A DNA stretch of 64,000 nucleotides from Pomphorhynchus laevis (GCA_012934845.2 WNNJ02001801.1:291390-355389), one strand, 5' to 3'. Shown: positions 52,476-63,818, counted from the stretch's first letter. Numbers and translations: made by a program. Notes: a model not told the origin generated them from the letters alone.

Positions 52476-53985
52476 GTTCTTAAAAATATATAATCAACGA
52501 TTAGATAAAATAAACATTGCAACTTTTTATGTTTCTTGAAACAATTTTATCAGTTAGTCTAATTGTTTATCTTGTACTTTAGTTTGTTTATTGTATAAAA
52601 TGCAATATTGTTATCCGTCCAATATTTTGTCCATATAAGAGTTAGACCTGACTAGATAGAAACGAGCGGTATTTACTGATTTCACAAAATAGCTTTCTTT
52701 CCACTTATTGAAAATATGCTTACCTTATCTTTTTCGCTCATTAGTTACTTCTTATTAGTCTCTCTACAATAGCAGTTTCCATCTTGCTTTGTACTACCAG
52801 TAGTCATTTCATAGTTTTCATGTACTTTTGGATAGTTAATATGTTCGCAGAGTATTTGTTATAATACAAAATTGTATGTGATGGTCGCTTATAATTTAAC
52901 AATGACAGCAGAAATATTACTTATAGTAAGGCTCTAATGAACTACACGCTGGCTTTTGCTATCGTATTTATTACTTCATATGACGATAATGATTAATGAC
53001 ACAATGTATTCTCTCATACAATTTTTGTACTTCGTGTTATATTTTTCTGATTATTTTCTGCATATGGTCGAAGAACTTATCTCTCTTTACCGGTAAAAAC
53101 TGTTCGATTTGTACATCATCTTGATGATCAGTTCTCAGAACAATTCCAGCAATACAGCAACATGACTACATGTATTGACTACTTAATTACATGGTTCTTT
53201 TTCTTCCACAACCAATAATAGATTTGCTGAAATTTCAACAGTTTTTGCTCTGCAACATTCTCTGTAACAGTCGACTGTTCTCTTTGTTGTTGCTGTTTTT
53301 ACTCGCCCTCTAGCACTCTCCATACTTTACCATGTGATAATTTGCAGTTCCTGGCAGATTTATTAAAACTCTAACGTAATAAAAAAAAGGCTATTTGATG
53401 AAAATAACTGCGCCAGCAGTGCTCGTTGTAGTCTATTTCCACATGCCCTCTTCAATATGTGTGCGAATATTGCCATCATCGACGGTATATGTCAAGAATA
53501 GGAAATAGAGGAGAAATATAAAATCACTCCTGGTTGGCAACGCGAGTGGTTAACGTTGTGTGTATGAGCAATCTGCTTCCTTCCCACGATTATTATCTTA
53601 ATTTTATCGATTTCAATTTTTCCATTAGATTTTTAAAAATACTTAAAAAAGAGACGTTTAGTAGTAATCTTATTTCATTGCGAGTTTCAAAAGTTTATCG
53701 CTTGACTATCAAAAATTAACATTCATCGTTAACTAACGAATGCTCTAACCAAGCATATGTTTCGGTGATTATTAAAATTGTCAGGGTTACGACACTAAAT
53801 ATCCGAGAATTTCCGCGATTAAAGATAAGGATATTGATAAGGATATAATAGTATAACACGTCTCTTAGTAAAAGATTTCTCTCTTAGGCCTATAATTTAC
53901 ACCATCGGTTAACTTTTCGACATGTATGCTAAATATTATTCACTTAACTGGAAAGATTGTAAACGATAATCTATAAAACTTACTG
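52476..53985. other. 1.5 kb with no recognised gene
   Basis: AT-rich. A tRNA-like string near 53535 (gcgagtggttaacgttg) lacks a B box. Nothing else was recognised. Confidence 0.4.
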
Positions 53986-53989
53986 TAAA

Positions 53990-54707
53990 CTAGATATGAA
54001 CATTTAATTAACATTAACTAAAACTACTATTAATTTATATCGTAAAGATGACATATTTAAATTTACAAGAAACATTTTTGCATGAGCATTCATGCATACC
54101 ATATAATATAAAATATAATACATTAAATAATGAAATTTTAAGAATTGCAACAATATGTAATGATATTGGCTTTCTTCAAAATCATTTAAATAATTTAATA
54201 GATACATATTTTAAACTAGGTTACTATAAAAATAACATCAAGCAGAAAATAGTAAAATATATAAATCAACACAATAATATAAAGAATAAATTTAAACTCT
54301 TAAGTGGCAAATTTTTATGGATGGATAATAAATAATATACTTTGCATTAGAATAAGATACTAGATAGTTATTTCAGAGGAAATACATCATTAGCATGTAT
54401 TTGGCCCCGCTGCTATGTTGGGTAGATAAGTTAGGGGCCGAAACCTGATAGCATAGCAGTTCCTCCTGATGACCTCTAATTCTTATTCTGATACAACGTC
54501 TGTTATTTATTAGTCAATTCATAAAAATGACGTTTATTTTAAATTTTATTTTTTATTTTTATTTTTTAACTTGATTTAAATTATAGAAAATCTAAAAACA
54601 ATTATTATTTTATTATTTAATTATTAAATTTTGATTTAGCATTATTATGTTTTGTTTAGTTTATAATTATATTAAATACGTAGACTTAATTAGCTGATTT
54701 GATTTGA
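53990..54707 (+). mobile_element. PLE-A 3' half
   Basis: Starts tagatatgaacatttaatta, within the codons for LDMNIKLT, and continues almost identically to 28670-29370 up to the family end near 54685. The hairpin at 54411-54457 is intact. The RT core is absent, so it is a 5'-truncated insertion. Confidence 0.85.
54048..54335 (+). pseudogene. PLE-A RT C-terminal fragment
   Basis: Open codons from the thumb region, FLHEHSCIPYNIKYNTL through IKQKIVKYINQHNNIK to SGKFLWMDNK and a stop, matching residues about 360-449 of the 27666-29015 protein. A small deletion just before FLHEH changes the frame relative to the full copy. No catalytic domain. Confidence 0.8.
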
Positions 54708-54954
54708 ATATCTAAAAATAATTTATTTTAAAAGTAGCGACAAATTATCACCAAACTTAATAAAATAATCATTATGACCCATTACGTTATCATAATTGTT
54801 GCACTACTTATCCGTTATTAACTGATACAGAATTGATCGGTTTGTATGAACATAGCAGTATCCGGAGTATTTTCTCTTCTTTTCGCATATATTTAGTGAA
54901 TTTGTGGAATTCAGTGCAGACGATTTCTCAGCCAATACACTACTTTAGATACTA

Positions 54955-55020
54955 ATGAATCCCAAAATGCTTCTATTTTTCTATTGGCTGCTTCTACCTT
55001 TGCATGAATTAAACAGACGT
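54955..55020 (+). repeat. 66-bp direct repeat, left copy
   Basis: atgaatcccaaaatgcttct ... aattaaacagacgt; the right copy is 55835-55900 with two differences. The two copies flank 814 bp holding a LINE fragment. Confidence 0.88.
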
Positions 55021-55834
55021 TGATTACGTAAATTCTCGATCTGGCTAGACTTTCTTGAGTTAAAATTCTTTAATTTTCTAATTGGTGGATCAATCTTGTT
55101 AATGCTGTTGATATGAGTACCTAGATTTTAGCATCCTACATACATGCTCTAACCATAGGTGTCGTTATTTTGTTATTTTACCGAGAGTATGATGTTTATC
55201 ACATTGATCGAACTTTATGTTGGTAAAACGGGAAAGTATTTAGTTAAATACCGCCATTTTAAATACCGCTCTTGCATGTGCCAACGCTAATAAAATGGTA
55301 GGGGTCATTAGGCGCACATTCTTAGCTCTTGATCCGGTTGCTCTTCGGCCTCTAATTTTGGCTCACGTTCTTAGCCGGTTGTTGTATGCCGTCCCCTTGT
55401 GTATACCCATGCACAATTGGGGAACACTTGATCTCTGAGAGAGTGCTTCGTCGTGCAACAAAGTTGGCGCCGATCTTGGCGCAAATGCCCTATGAGTGTC
55501 GTTTGCAATGTCTTCGGCTTAAGACCGTTTCTTGGACCCGTCAGTATATCGATATGAATATGGTGTGGCGAGTTCTTCGTTCTTCAAATCATCCTCTTCG
55601 GATGTATTTACAACTGCGACAGTCAGCATTCCTTCGCGGACATAGTTTGACTTTGAGCCAGAATTTAGTGAAAAAGTCCCGGTATATACAATTTAAACGA
55701 AGATTAGTTGGACTTAAGAACAAACTGGATGGAGGGACTGTTTGCAGCAGTGATGCATCAGTATTCAAGTCCGGATTACGGATAGATCCTGTTATGCATC
55801 AGTATTCAAGTCCGGATTACGGATGGATCCTGCT
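55021..55834 (+). pseudogene. CR1/jockey-like LINE 3' fragment with tandem tail
   Basis: The frame from about 55300 reads GVIRRTFLALDPVALRPLIL, then RRATKLAPILAQMPYECRLQ, LRLKTVSWTRQYIDMNMVW and RGHSLTLSQ. This is the region after the RT palm in CR1/jockey-type LINEs, where RRATKL and YEERL..L are typical. One frame change lies near 55420. The 3' end carries two 41-bp tandem units (55753-55793, 55794-55834; atgcatcagtattcaagtcc...). It lies exactly between the two 66-bp direct repeats, so it may be one insertion with an unusually long target duplication. Confidence 0.7.
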
Positions 55835-55900
55835 ATGAATCCCAAAATGCTTCTATTTTTTTATTGGCTGCTTCTACATTTGCATGAATTAAACAGACGT
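55835..55900 (+). repeat. 66-bp direct repeat, right copy
   Basis: Partner of 54955-55020. The L2 fragment begins immediately after it. Confidence 0.88.
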
Positions 55901-58235
55901 CGCCCTTGGAGAAATCTTGACCTCTCCCTTCTCCGCTCTGCCTTACTCCAATCATCTCTATCATTACCCACAATAACATATTCATCTCCTCACGATCTCG
56001 CCTTTCTTTTCGACTCTGAACTCACATCCACTCTCGATATTCTCTTGCCCTTAAAGTCTCACCCACACCGTCGCTTGCACCGTGCCCCATGGTTTGACAT
56101 CCAATGCCTACTATCAAAGCGTCGACTCCGCCATGCTTTTCGAGTCTATCACCGCTCTCTCAGACGTGATTTCCGCTCGATCACTCCGTCTTTCCGTGAT
56201 TCCTATCTTGCTCTTCGCCGGTCTCATCTCAACCTACTACGTACCAAATGCAACTCCTTCTGGCAGCATAAAATCATCACTTCATTCAACTCCAAGACTC
56301 TCTGGCATACTTTTAACTCAATCCTTGCTCGCTCCTCTTCGCCGTGCAACATCAATGCCAATGATTATTCGTCATTTCTCCAGACTAAAGTATCCACGTT
56401 GCTCTCTCACACCCCGGTCTCCATCCTATCCCACTCTGCCCAGTCTAATCTCATCCTTCCGGAACTCTTTCATCTTCTCCCTGTCTCACCTACAGAAGTA
56501 TCATCTGTCCTCATGTCCTTGCCCAACAAAACCTCACCTGCCGATCCCTGCCTACTCACATATTAAAATCTATATGCTCATCGATATCCCCATTTCTCAC
56601 AACCTTGTTTAACTCGTCCATCCGCAGTCGTATCTTCCCTTCACACTGGAAATCCGCAATCGTTCGTCCCCTCCTTAAGAAACAATCGCTCGACCTCTCC
56701 CTTCCTTCTAGTTATCGCCCATTTCACTACTCCCTACTCTTTCAAAGCTCTTAGAACGCCTCATCTTAATACAAATCAACGCTTATCTCTCCTCATCCAA
56801 TCTGTACCCTCCTTTCCAATCCGATTTCCGCTCTAATCACTCGACAGAAATCGCATGCATAAAAGTGTACAACGACTTACTCATTTCTCGAGATAAGGCT
56901 CTATATAGTGTTCTCATCTCCCTCGACCTCTCCTCCGCATTCGACATTGTCGACCACTCCGTCCTCCTTTCTCGCCTTCGTTATGATTACGGCTTTTCTT
57001 TCTCCTCCGTAGCATGGTTCGCCTCATATCTATCCGACCGTTCCTTTCACATCTGTTCTAATTCATCATCCTCCCATCCCATCCCTATTTTTTGCGGTGT
57101 CCCACAAGGTTCAGTCCTTAGGTCCCCTGTTTTTCTCTCTTCTGCTTGGCGATCTATCTCTGTTTATCAAACCTTACCCTTTAAAGTCATGCAATACGCC
57201 GATGACATCCTCATCTATGCTCATGCACCTGCACATCGCATACACGATATCGGCGTTTCTACCTCCAACTGTCTTTCTTCTATCTACAAACGTCTTTCCA
57301 ATCTCCATCTCGTTCTAAACCCGAAAAGTCCAAAATAATGTGGATCCTCCCCCGTAAACCAAACATATCTCCTCCCACTGTATATTTTGCCTCATCAATC
57401 ATCCCCATAGTCCACAATCTCACTTTCTTAGGCTTCCATTTCGATGATCACCTTTCTCTTAAACCCTTCGTCCGTGACAAGGTCCGCTCATCTAACTTAA
57501 TTCTCCGTGATATCCGCCGTATCCGCTCCTTTATCGACTTCCGTTTTTTGTATGTCACTTCTTTCATCGCTTTTTTTCCCTAAAATCGATTACTGCCTTA
57601 GCCTTTTCGCCAATTCTCCAAAATCCATCATCCTACCCCTACAACGCATAATCAACTCCGCCGTTCGAGTGCTCTTTCGTCTCCGTCGCTTCGACCACAC
57701 ATCCACATATTTTGCCTCAACTCTCCTGGCCCACCATCCACATCCGCATCAAACTCCGCCTTCTTCTCGTTACTTTTCGTCTCATCGCTGTCGGCTCCCC
57801 ATCGTTCATCAACCTTCCTTTCTTAGACGATACTCGCCCCACCTCGCTATCGCTTCGTTCCTGTCATACCCTCTTACTCCACGTTCCTAATTACTCCAAC
57901 AACTACGGTCTCCGATCCTTCCTCGTCGCCGCCTCACTCGCCTGGAATCAACTCCCTCTCGACGTCCGCCGCGCTCCCTCCTTTATCACATTCAAACACC
58001 TCCTCCGTTCACACCTTCTCGACACCTGATTCACAGTCTTGTTTTGTTGTGGTCATGTAAGCGTGCGCTGGCACGCATTTGCCACGTTAAAATAAATCGT
58101 TTTTTAATGCGCAAGGAAGCGTTCCCCTATAGATGTGAACAGTTTTTATGATTTTGTTGATTTTATATTTTATGTGAACCGGCTATTTAAGCCCCTGCTT
58201 GTAAGCCGTTGAAACAACAATAATAATAATTTTCC
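55899..58235 (+). mobile_element. L2-like LINE, second copy, 5'-truncated
   Basis: Starts within the linker after the endonuclease (RRPWRNLDLSLLRSALLQ; compare RRSWRNLDLSLLRSALLK in the copy at 1185-4102) and ends with the 3' UTR and a tail acaacaataataataattt near 58213-58231, an AAT-repeat tail as in L2/CR1 elements. RT pieces are visible in several frames: YNDLLISRDKALYSVLISLD, IVDHSVLLSRLRYDYG, GVPQGSVL, MQYADDILIYAHAP and SLFANSPKSIILPLQRIINS. At least four frame changes occur. The sequence is much GC-richer than its surroundings. Confidence 0.8.
56865..57338 (+). pseudogene. L2 RT palm domain, second copy
   Basis: The best uninterrupted part of the second L2: SLDLSSAFDIVDHSVLLSRL (motif A), GVPQGSVL (motif B, after which the frame slips briefly relative to the first copy) and MQYADDILIYAHAP (YADD intact). 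AFDIVDH is the expected form, where the first copy has PFDIADH. The frame ends at LNPKSPK. Downstream pieces at 57338-57583 and 57507-58029 continue in other frames. Confidence 0.7.
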
Positions 58236-58926
58236 GGTTTTCATATTTTTCATAACGGAAGGTATTAGTAAGATATGTACGTGCTAATTCGGCTTTTAAC
58301 CGAGGATAATCATATTTCGAGATATTTAATTTTTAATATTTTTAGAAAAAATTGAAAATAAAAATGTGTAGTGCATATTACGACCTGAAACGTTTAATAC
58401 CTCATCAATTGACAATTGTTTATAACATACAAAAATTATATCAAGAAAAGGTTAGTAAAAATCTAATGATAAAAATAATTTTAACAATCAATTGTCGGTT
58501 ACATAATAAGTATATTAAGTAAAAGTTAGTAAAAAATATTATGATAAAACTTTTTTGAGATAAAAACATTTTTTTCTCAAATTTTTCAATTATGAACACA
58601 ACGATTTTTTTAGTTGGTATAATCGAAGTCGATTATATCAACTATCAAAATATTTATTATTATTTATTACAATTTTACGATTTTACAATGTTTTAAGGCC
58701 CATTTGAGGGATCCTAATAAATTATTATGTTTAAAAAAAATTATTACAAGACTGGTTAAAGACAGTATTGGTTATTAAAGTTCTTAGAATCTAAAGTAAA
58801 TACAATAAATAACACAATCTAAAGTATAGACAAGATTAATATACACATACATACAATTATTCAACGATTACTTCAACGATTGCATCGATTACAACGATTT
58901 AACAAGTAGAATCCAAAATACATACA
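58236..58926. other. Spacer before the cysteine-rich RT
   Basis: AT-rich. A hairpin ttttccggtt/aacggaa near 58231-58260 and a short repeat of caacgatta near 58860-58900 were noticed. The latter directly precedes the presumed start codon at 58927. No gene. Confidence 0.4.
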
Positions 58927-60207
58927 ATGCCGAAAGGAAAACAAGCTTTCTCTGCAAAGTGTTGTGGATGTAATGGATAGAATGCTAAATGCCGGGGTTG
59001 CAAATGTGCTAAATCCAAAACGAGTTGTATCAACTGTCAAGCACCTAATTGTGTGAATAAAGTGAACAGCCTTGATAACATTGACAATGGACCATTCACT
59101 AAATCTGACGACAAAATCGGATATCCAATACATTTGCAAAGCAAACAGGCGGCAATGTGCTTAACTGCTAATGGCATCGTAAGTGAAGCGGTTATGTCAA
59201 CCATGCAGTCTCATTTAAATTTGACAAACATCTATGACTATGTGTGTCAATGGACTCCGAATTTAATGACTTTACCTAAATGTACGGCACTCAAAGAAGC
59301 TGTAGTCTTTTCTCAATGTATTCTACAAAAAATACCTTCGCGTAAAATTTTTACAATCAGAAAATCTTTAGAACGAAGATTGCAGCTATGGAATGAACAA
59401 CGTTTTGTTGATCTCTTTAATGAGGCAAACTTTCTGCAACGTCGATTAAAACTACGCATTTCACGGGAAGCTCCGTCAGATTGGAAGAAGAGATATAAAA
59501 TGTATAAGCAAAGGAAAAATTTCTGCTGGAAGTGGAATATTATTGGACAAATCAATGCAAAGTACTTTACCTTATGACTCTATTATAGATGACATTATAC
59601 CGTTAAATAAAGGCTACAGGCAATGCATCCACAAGCATTCTCACCTCCTCAGGAAGCTTCTATTGAGCAAAGCTTTGACCGACGTCACATTATCACATCA
59701 AGTTTGTTTTAGTGCTCTTGATGAGAGTAGCATTGTGTCCTCATGTCGAAGAACAAAAGGCTCCGCAGGACCGTCCGGTATTGATGCTTAAATCATTCAG
59801 GCACATGCTCACAGGATTTGGATTAGAATCCAGAGCCCTTGCAAGATCACTCGCAGATTTGGGAATTGCTTTGACAAGTGAGAAAATAACAAAAGGATCC
59901 CTGGATGCTTTCACCGCATGTCGATTAGTTCGCTATATCAAAGAAAAGTTGTGGCGTTCGGCCCATTGGTGTTTGTGACGTGGCAAGGCGGATAATTTGT
60001 AAATGTTTGCTCGAAATCGCGAAAAATGCAATCCAAACTGCTGCAGGGAATGTTCAGTTAGCCGCTTCACAAAGAGCTGGCATCGAATACGCTGTTTCCT
60101 CAATTAAAAGAACCTTCGATGCTGAAAATAGAATGTGTATTCTGGCTGTTGACGCTTCTAATGCATTCAATTCGTTGAGCCGAATTGCGGCGTTGCACAA
60201 TATTTAA
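58927..60207 (+). pseudogene. Cysteine-rich reverse transcriptase element, 3'-truncated
   Basis: The presumed start MPKGKQAFSAKCCGCNG leads into a dense Cys block (KCRGCKCAKSKTSCINCQAPNC). Then comes a helical region (RKSLERRLQLWNEQRFVDLF), then RT fingers and palm: GSAGPSGIDA, LDAFTACRLV, ARRIICKCL, AGNVQLAASQRAGIEYAV and ILAVDASNAFNSLSRIAALH (motif A). The sequence then stops at a TA tract, before the catalytic YADD-type box. From memory, the combination of N-terminal Cys block and VDASNAFN matches a family frequent in cnidarian genomes; I cannot assign its clade. It is broken. Confidence 0.6.
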
Positions 60208-60237
60208 TATACATGTCCAGTACTTACCACCGTATTG

Positions 60238-60311
<74 letters not shown>
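60238..60311. repeat. (TA)n microsatellite
   Basis: About 37 TA units, directly at the truncated end of the cysteine-rich RT. Confidence 0.95.
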
Positions 60312-60312
<1 letters not shown>

Positions 60313-60378
60313 TATGAGATCATGAAGATCGATTGAAATCGGGACTGGTGATCCTTTGATGGATTCTTATTTATGTAA

Positions 60379-60467
60379 TGAATAGTTGCTAGGTCACACG
60401 AGGTGACTTTCGCATTGAAAACCAGCTACAGAATCCTTCCTTCATGATATCCAATTCCATACACCCT
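60379..60467 (+). repeat. Single arm of the 5592-5807 palindrome family
   Basis: aatgaatagttgctaggtca through catacaccct, essentially identical to the left arm at 5590-5679, but here without the mirrored arm. TA tracts lie on both sides within 80 bp. Confidence 0.85.
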
Positions 60468-60552
60468 TATATATATATGAACTCCTTCATGATATCAAAT
60501 TCCAATAAATAACTTTGTTGTTTATTTTCTCAAAGACAAACTGCTGGAAATA

Positions 60553-60557
60553 TTGGT

Positions 60558-60627
<70 letters not shown>
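60553..60627. repeat. (TA)n microsatellite
   Basis: About 35 TA units that end exactly at the left inverted repeat of PLE-D. Confidence 0.95.
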
Positions 60628-60630
<3 letters not shown>

Positions 60631-61139
60631 TAGATTATTTATTCAAATCAGCTCCGGGATCCTTTGACGGATACTTGTATATATTAATACTCGGATTTTA
60701 AGTCAAACCGGAAACACAAAGATATCGTTTTATTCAAGCTTTCGACCAACTAGTGGCCTTCTTCAGGAAAATAATATCTACAATTGTAAAAATATAAATA
60801 TAACAGCATAAATATATGATAGCATCTTAAATGTTGTTCTTTACCAATTTCAGTACACCTATCACTTCACTGTTTAGCGATCTATCAGTCATTAATTGTG
60901 CTATCCAATAGAGTTCCTTACGCTTTCTGTTAGCAGTGTTGGGAATATTTCCCTCAATTACTGCAAGTGAAATTTCATGTGTTGGATTTTTAATGAGGTG
61001 TAATGCCAGTCCATCTGCATTTATACGACAGGCTTTAATATCCGCTCTACGGTTGTTCATCCGAACTGACATCTTATTTCCGCTTTCCCCTACATATTGT
61101 GCATAACAGACTGTGCAAGTGCCTAAATAAACCGAATTT
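60621..61139 (-). repeat. Left inverted terminal repeat of PLE-D (519 bp)
   Basis: Reverse complement of 62620-63138 with no gap (coordinate sum constant at 123759) and roughly five mismatches, about 99 percent identity. It contains an inverted copy of the GIY-YIG C-terminal codons (YVGES...MSVRMNNRRADIK) and the 3' UTR. It replaces the 5' end of the element. Confidence 0.93.
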
Positions 61140-61243
61140 AAAGGAAGTAAGGTAAAGGAAGTAAGGTAATTGTATGGAACAAGAGCGACTATGACTCACA
61201 ATGTTGGCTTCACTTAAATGGATGATCATATGAAGAGATCACG

Positions 61244-62932
61244 ATGATAGACCATCAGGCTATTTGTGCAAACGTTGAAAGAAATTTAATACGCTGGTTT
61301 CCCGCTAAAGAAAATCAAGGACGTTTTATTGTTAAAAATCCTAAACCAGGAGTACTATACTTACTGCCAAAAGTACACAAAAATAAGCACCCTTGTCCGG
61401 GGCGTCCAATAATCAGAAATTGCGGTACGGCGTGTGAAAAGCTAGCGCGCGAAGTTCATAATGAATTATTGCCTTATTTAAAACAGACAGAATCTTATCT
61501 TTCAAGCACTGATGACTTTATTCGTAAGTTAGAGAAATTCGTAAATTTAAGGAACAGCAATTTTGACTTTGTAATGTATACACTAGACGTAGAATCCCTT
61601 TTCACATCTATCCAGTCTGACAGGGGCATAGCAGCGATTAACTCTTTACTATCCAGAAAAGGCGCTTCTGAGGATCATCGACTAGTCCTTTGTCAACAAC
61701 TAAGGTTAATTTTAGAGTGTAACACTTTCACTTGCCAGCAAAAAGTATTTAGACAGAAAATTGGTACGGCAATGGGAAGTCCAGTTGGTCCTACATACGC
61801 TAGCTTATATGTTTCTAACTTGGAGGAGGAATATGTGTTCAAACGTGAAAAGGCTCCACTAATGTGGGTGCGTTACATAGATGTGTTTATTATTTGGGAT
61901 CACGGTAAGAGAGAATTTGAATTATTTGTCAGTGAACTAAATAATCTATCTGAGCTTCGCTTTACTAACACTATAGAGATGAACAACTCGATTGGGTTTC
62001 TGGATGTAAGCATCCAAAGAATGAAGAATAGCTTCCGAACATCTTTATATAGAAAATTCACTGGAACGAGAAGTATAGTGCACGCGAGCAGTTTACACAC
62101 CCCTAAAACAAAGCGTCTAATAATTAGGAATGAGGCTATACGAGCAAAGAAAATATGCTCCTCGCCGGATATCTTTGAAAAACAATTAAGATTGCTAAAA
62201 ATAGAATTAATGGAGAGAGGATACTCAAATAAACAAATTGCAAGACAATTTCAATATGCTCGAATTATCCCGAGAAAAACACTGCTATATGATAACAGAA
62301 GAAAGCCACTCACAACTACAAACAACAAGGTGGTATGTACATATCATCAGGCACTGAAAAATTTACCAAAGGAATTTAGAGAAATTACTAATGACAAGTG
62401 TCCCCCTGAACGTAAACCGTTAATTTTCTTCAAATCTGGATATAACCTAAGAAGTTATTTTTCTGTCACAACTAATCATTCCACTGACATTGGTAGTAAT
62501 GTACCGTGTGGATATAAACGGTGTAAAACGTGTCAGATAATGAATAACTCAAAAACATTCACAAGCTCCACTACAAAATTAACTTATAGAATCAGGGGTA
62601 ACAATAACTGTAAAACACAAAATTCGGTTTATTTAGGCACTTGCACAGTCTGTCATGCACAATATGTAGGGGAAAGCGGAAATAAGATGTCAGTTCGGAT
62701 GAACAACCGTAGAGCGGATATTAAAGCCTGTCGTATAAATGCAGATAGACTGGCATCACACCTCATTAAAAATCCAACACATGAAATTTCACTTGCAGTA
62801 ATTGAGGGAAATATTCCCAACACTGCTAAAAGAAAGCGTAAGGAACTCTATTGGATAGCACAATTAATGACTGATAGATCGCTAAACAGTGAAGTGATAG
62901 GTGCACTGAAATTGGTGAAGAACAACATTTAA
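61244..62932 (+). CDS. PLE-D reverse transcriptase with GIY-YIG endonuclease (562 residues)
   Basis: RT motifs: GVLYLLPKVHKNKHPCPGRP near 37, FVMYTLDVESLFTSI near 109 (motif A), KIGTAMGSPVGPTYASLYVS near 175 (motif B), WVRYIDVFIIW near 207 and SIGFLDVSIQ near 247. Motif C reads YIDVF where active PLEs have YIDD, so one metal-binding Asp appears lost. The linker has GYNLRSYF and CGYKRCKTC. The C-terminal GIY-YIG nuclease reads SVYLGTCTVCHAQYVGES, then SVRMNNRRADIK and HLIKNPTHE. The RT N-terminus is missing because the inverted arm takes its place. The nuclease is thought to nick the target in this class. Probably inactive, although the frame is open. Confidence 0.88.
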   Translation: MIDHQAICANVERNLIRWFPAKENQGRFIVKNPKPGVLYLLPKVHKNKHPCPGRPIIRNCGTACEKLAREVHNELLPYLKQTESYLSSTDDFIRKLEKFVNLRNSNFDFVMYTLDVESLFTSIQSDRGIAAINSLLSRKGASEDHRLVLCQQLRLILECNTFTCQQKVFRQKIGTAMGSPVGPTYASLYVSNLEEEYVFKREKAPLMWVRYIDVFIIWDHGKREFELFVSELNNLSELRFTNTIEMNNSIGFLDVSIQRMKNSFRTSLYRKFTGTRSIVHASSLHTPKTKRLIIRNEAIRAKKICSSPDIFEKQLRLLKIELMERGYSNKQIARQFQYARIIPRKTLLYDNRRKPLTTTNNKVVCTYHQALKNLPKEFREITNDKCPPERKPLIFFKSGYNLRSYFSVTTNHSTDIGSNVPCGYKRCKTCQIMNNSKTFTSSTTKLTYRIRGNNNCKTQNSVYLGTCTVCHAQYVGESGNKMSVRMNNRRADIKACRINADRLASHLIKNPTHEISLAVIEGNIPNTAKRKRKELYWIAQLMTDRSLNSEVIGALKLVKNNI

Positions 62933-63138
62933 GATGCTATCATATATTTATGCTGTTATATTTATATTTTTACAATTGTAGATATTATTTTCCTGAAGAA
63001 GGCCACTAGTTGGTCGAAAGCTTGAATAAAACGATATCTTTGTGTTTCCGGTTTGACTTAAAATCCGAGTATTAATATATACAAGTATCCGTCAAAGGAT
63101 CCCGGAGCTGATTTGAATAAATAATCTAAACTATATAT
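62620..63138 (+). repeat. Right inverted terminal repeat of PLE-D (519 bp)
   Basis: Contains the coding end of the GIY-YIG domain and the 3' UTR of PLE-D; mirrors 60621-61139. Confidence 0.93.
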
Positions 63139-63469
63139 ATATATATATACGGTACGCCGTCTTGCAGTGTAGAAGCATGAAATTCTCTATATATAGAGAA
63201 AAGCAGATAGGTGTAATCGACAGTCCTGGTTGAATCAAACCTTTTATTTATATATTGGTCCTGCGAGGATCCCAGGCGGCGGTACTGTTTCCTTTGTAAT
63301 CTATTATATTGGTCATTTAGTGATCCCGCTGATGTCTATTACACTGAAAAGAATTCACTGCATTGCATTGACTTCGAAAGCGCAAGCTACGTCATGCAAT
63401 TAGCATATAGTGAATTCTTTCTGCTTTAATCTATATATAGTATGTTTTTCATGTGTATACACTGTATTG

Positions 63470-63518
63470 CTGCAACTGATGAGGCTTCTCAAAGCCGAAA
63501 CGGTACGCCGTCTTGCAG
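63470..63518 (+). ncRNA. Type I hammerhead ribozyme, array copy 1
   Basis: Stem I CTGCAA (63470-63475) with TTGCAG (63513-63518); CTGATGA at 63476-63482; stem II GGCTT-CTCA-AAGCC; GAAA at 63497-63500; stem III CGG-TACG-CCG (63501-63510) with a UNCG-type loop; T511 C512 as U16.1 and H17, predicting cleavage after 63512. Every conserved position is satisfied. A further complementary patch, acactg upstream and cagtgt downstream, could extend helix I. Confidence 0.92.
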
Positions 63519-63818
63519 TGTAGAAGCATGAAATTCTCTATATATAGAGAAAAGCAGATAGGTGTAATCGACAGTCCTGGTTGAATCAAACCTTTTATTT
63601 ATATATTGGTCCTGCGAGGATCCCAGGCGGCGGTACTGTTTCCTTTGTAATCTATTATATTGGTCATTTAGTGATCCCGCTGATGTCTATTACACTGAAA
63701 AGAATTCACTGCATTGCATTGACTTCGAAAGCGCAAGCTACGTCATGCAATTAGCATATAGTGAATTCTTTCTGCTTTAATCTATATATAGTATGTTTTT
63801 CATGTATACACTGTATTG

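Larger units (their letters stand above)
60621..63138 (+). mobile_element. PLE-D, endonuclease-bearing Penelope-like element
   Basis: A 2.5-kb unit with the left inverted arm, a 104-bp spacer containing aaaggaagtaagg tandem repeats (61138-61170), the RT/GIY-YIG frame (61244-62932) and the 3' UTR, which has the terminal motif ctgaagaaggccactagttg at about 62994. It sits between TA tracts. Inverted partial copies at the 5' end are a known form of PLE insertion. The 99 percent arm identity points to a recent event. Confidence 0.88.

Noticed and set aside
53534-53600. tRNA-like string gcgagtggttaacgttg
   Set aside because: No B box and no pairing arms; resemblance is limited to a D-arm-like word.
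60827-61072. Minus-strand 81-residue protein as an independent gene
   Set aside because: It is the GIY-YIG end of PLE-D repeated in the inverted arm.
62990-63030. Fully canonical hammerhead at the PLE-D 3' end
   Set aside because: CTGAAGA is followed by an extra A before stem II, and no UH cleavage site closes stem III; kept only as hammerhead-like.
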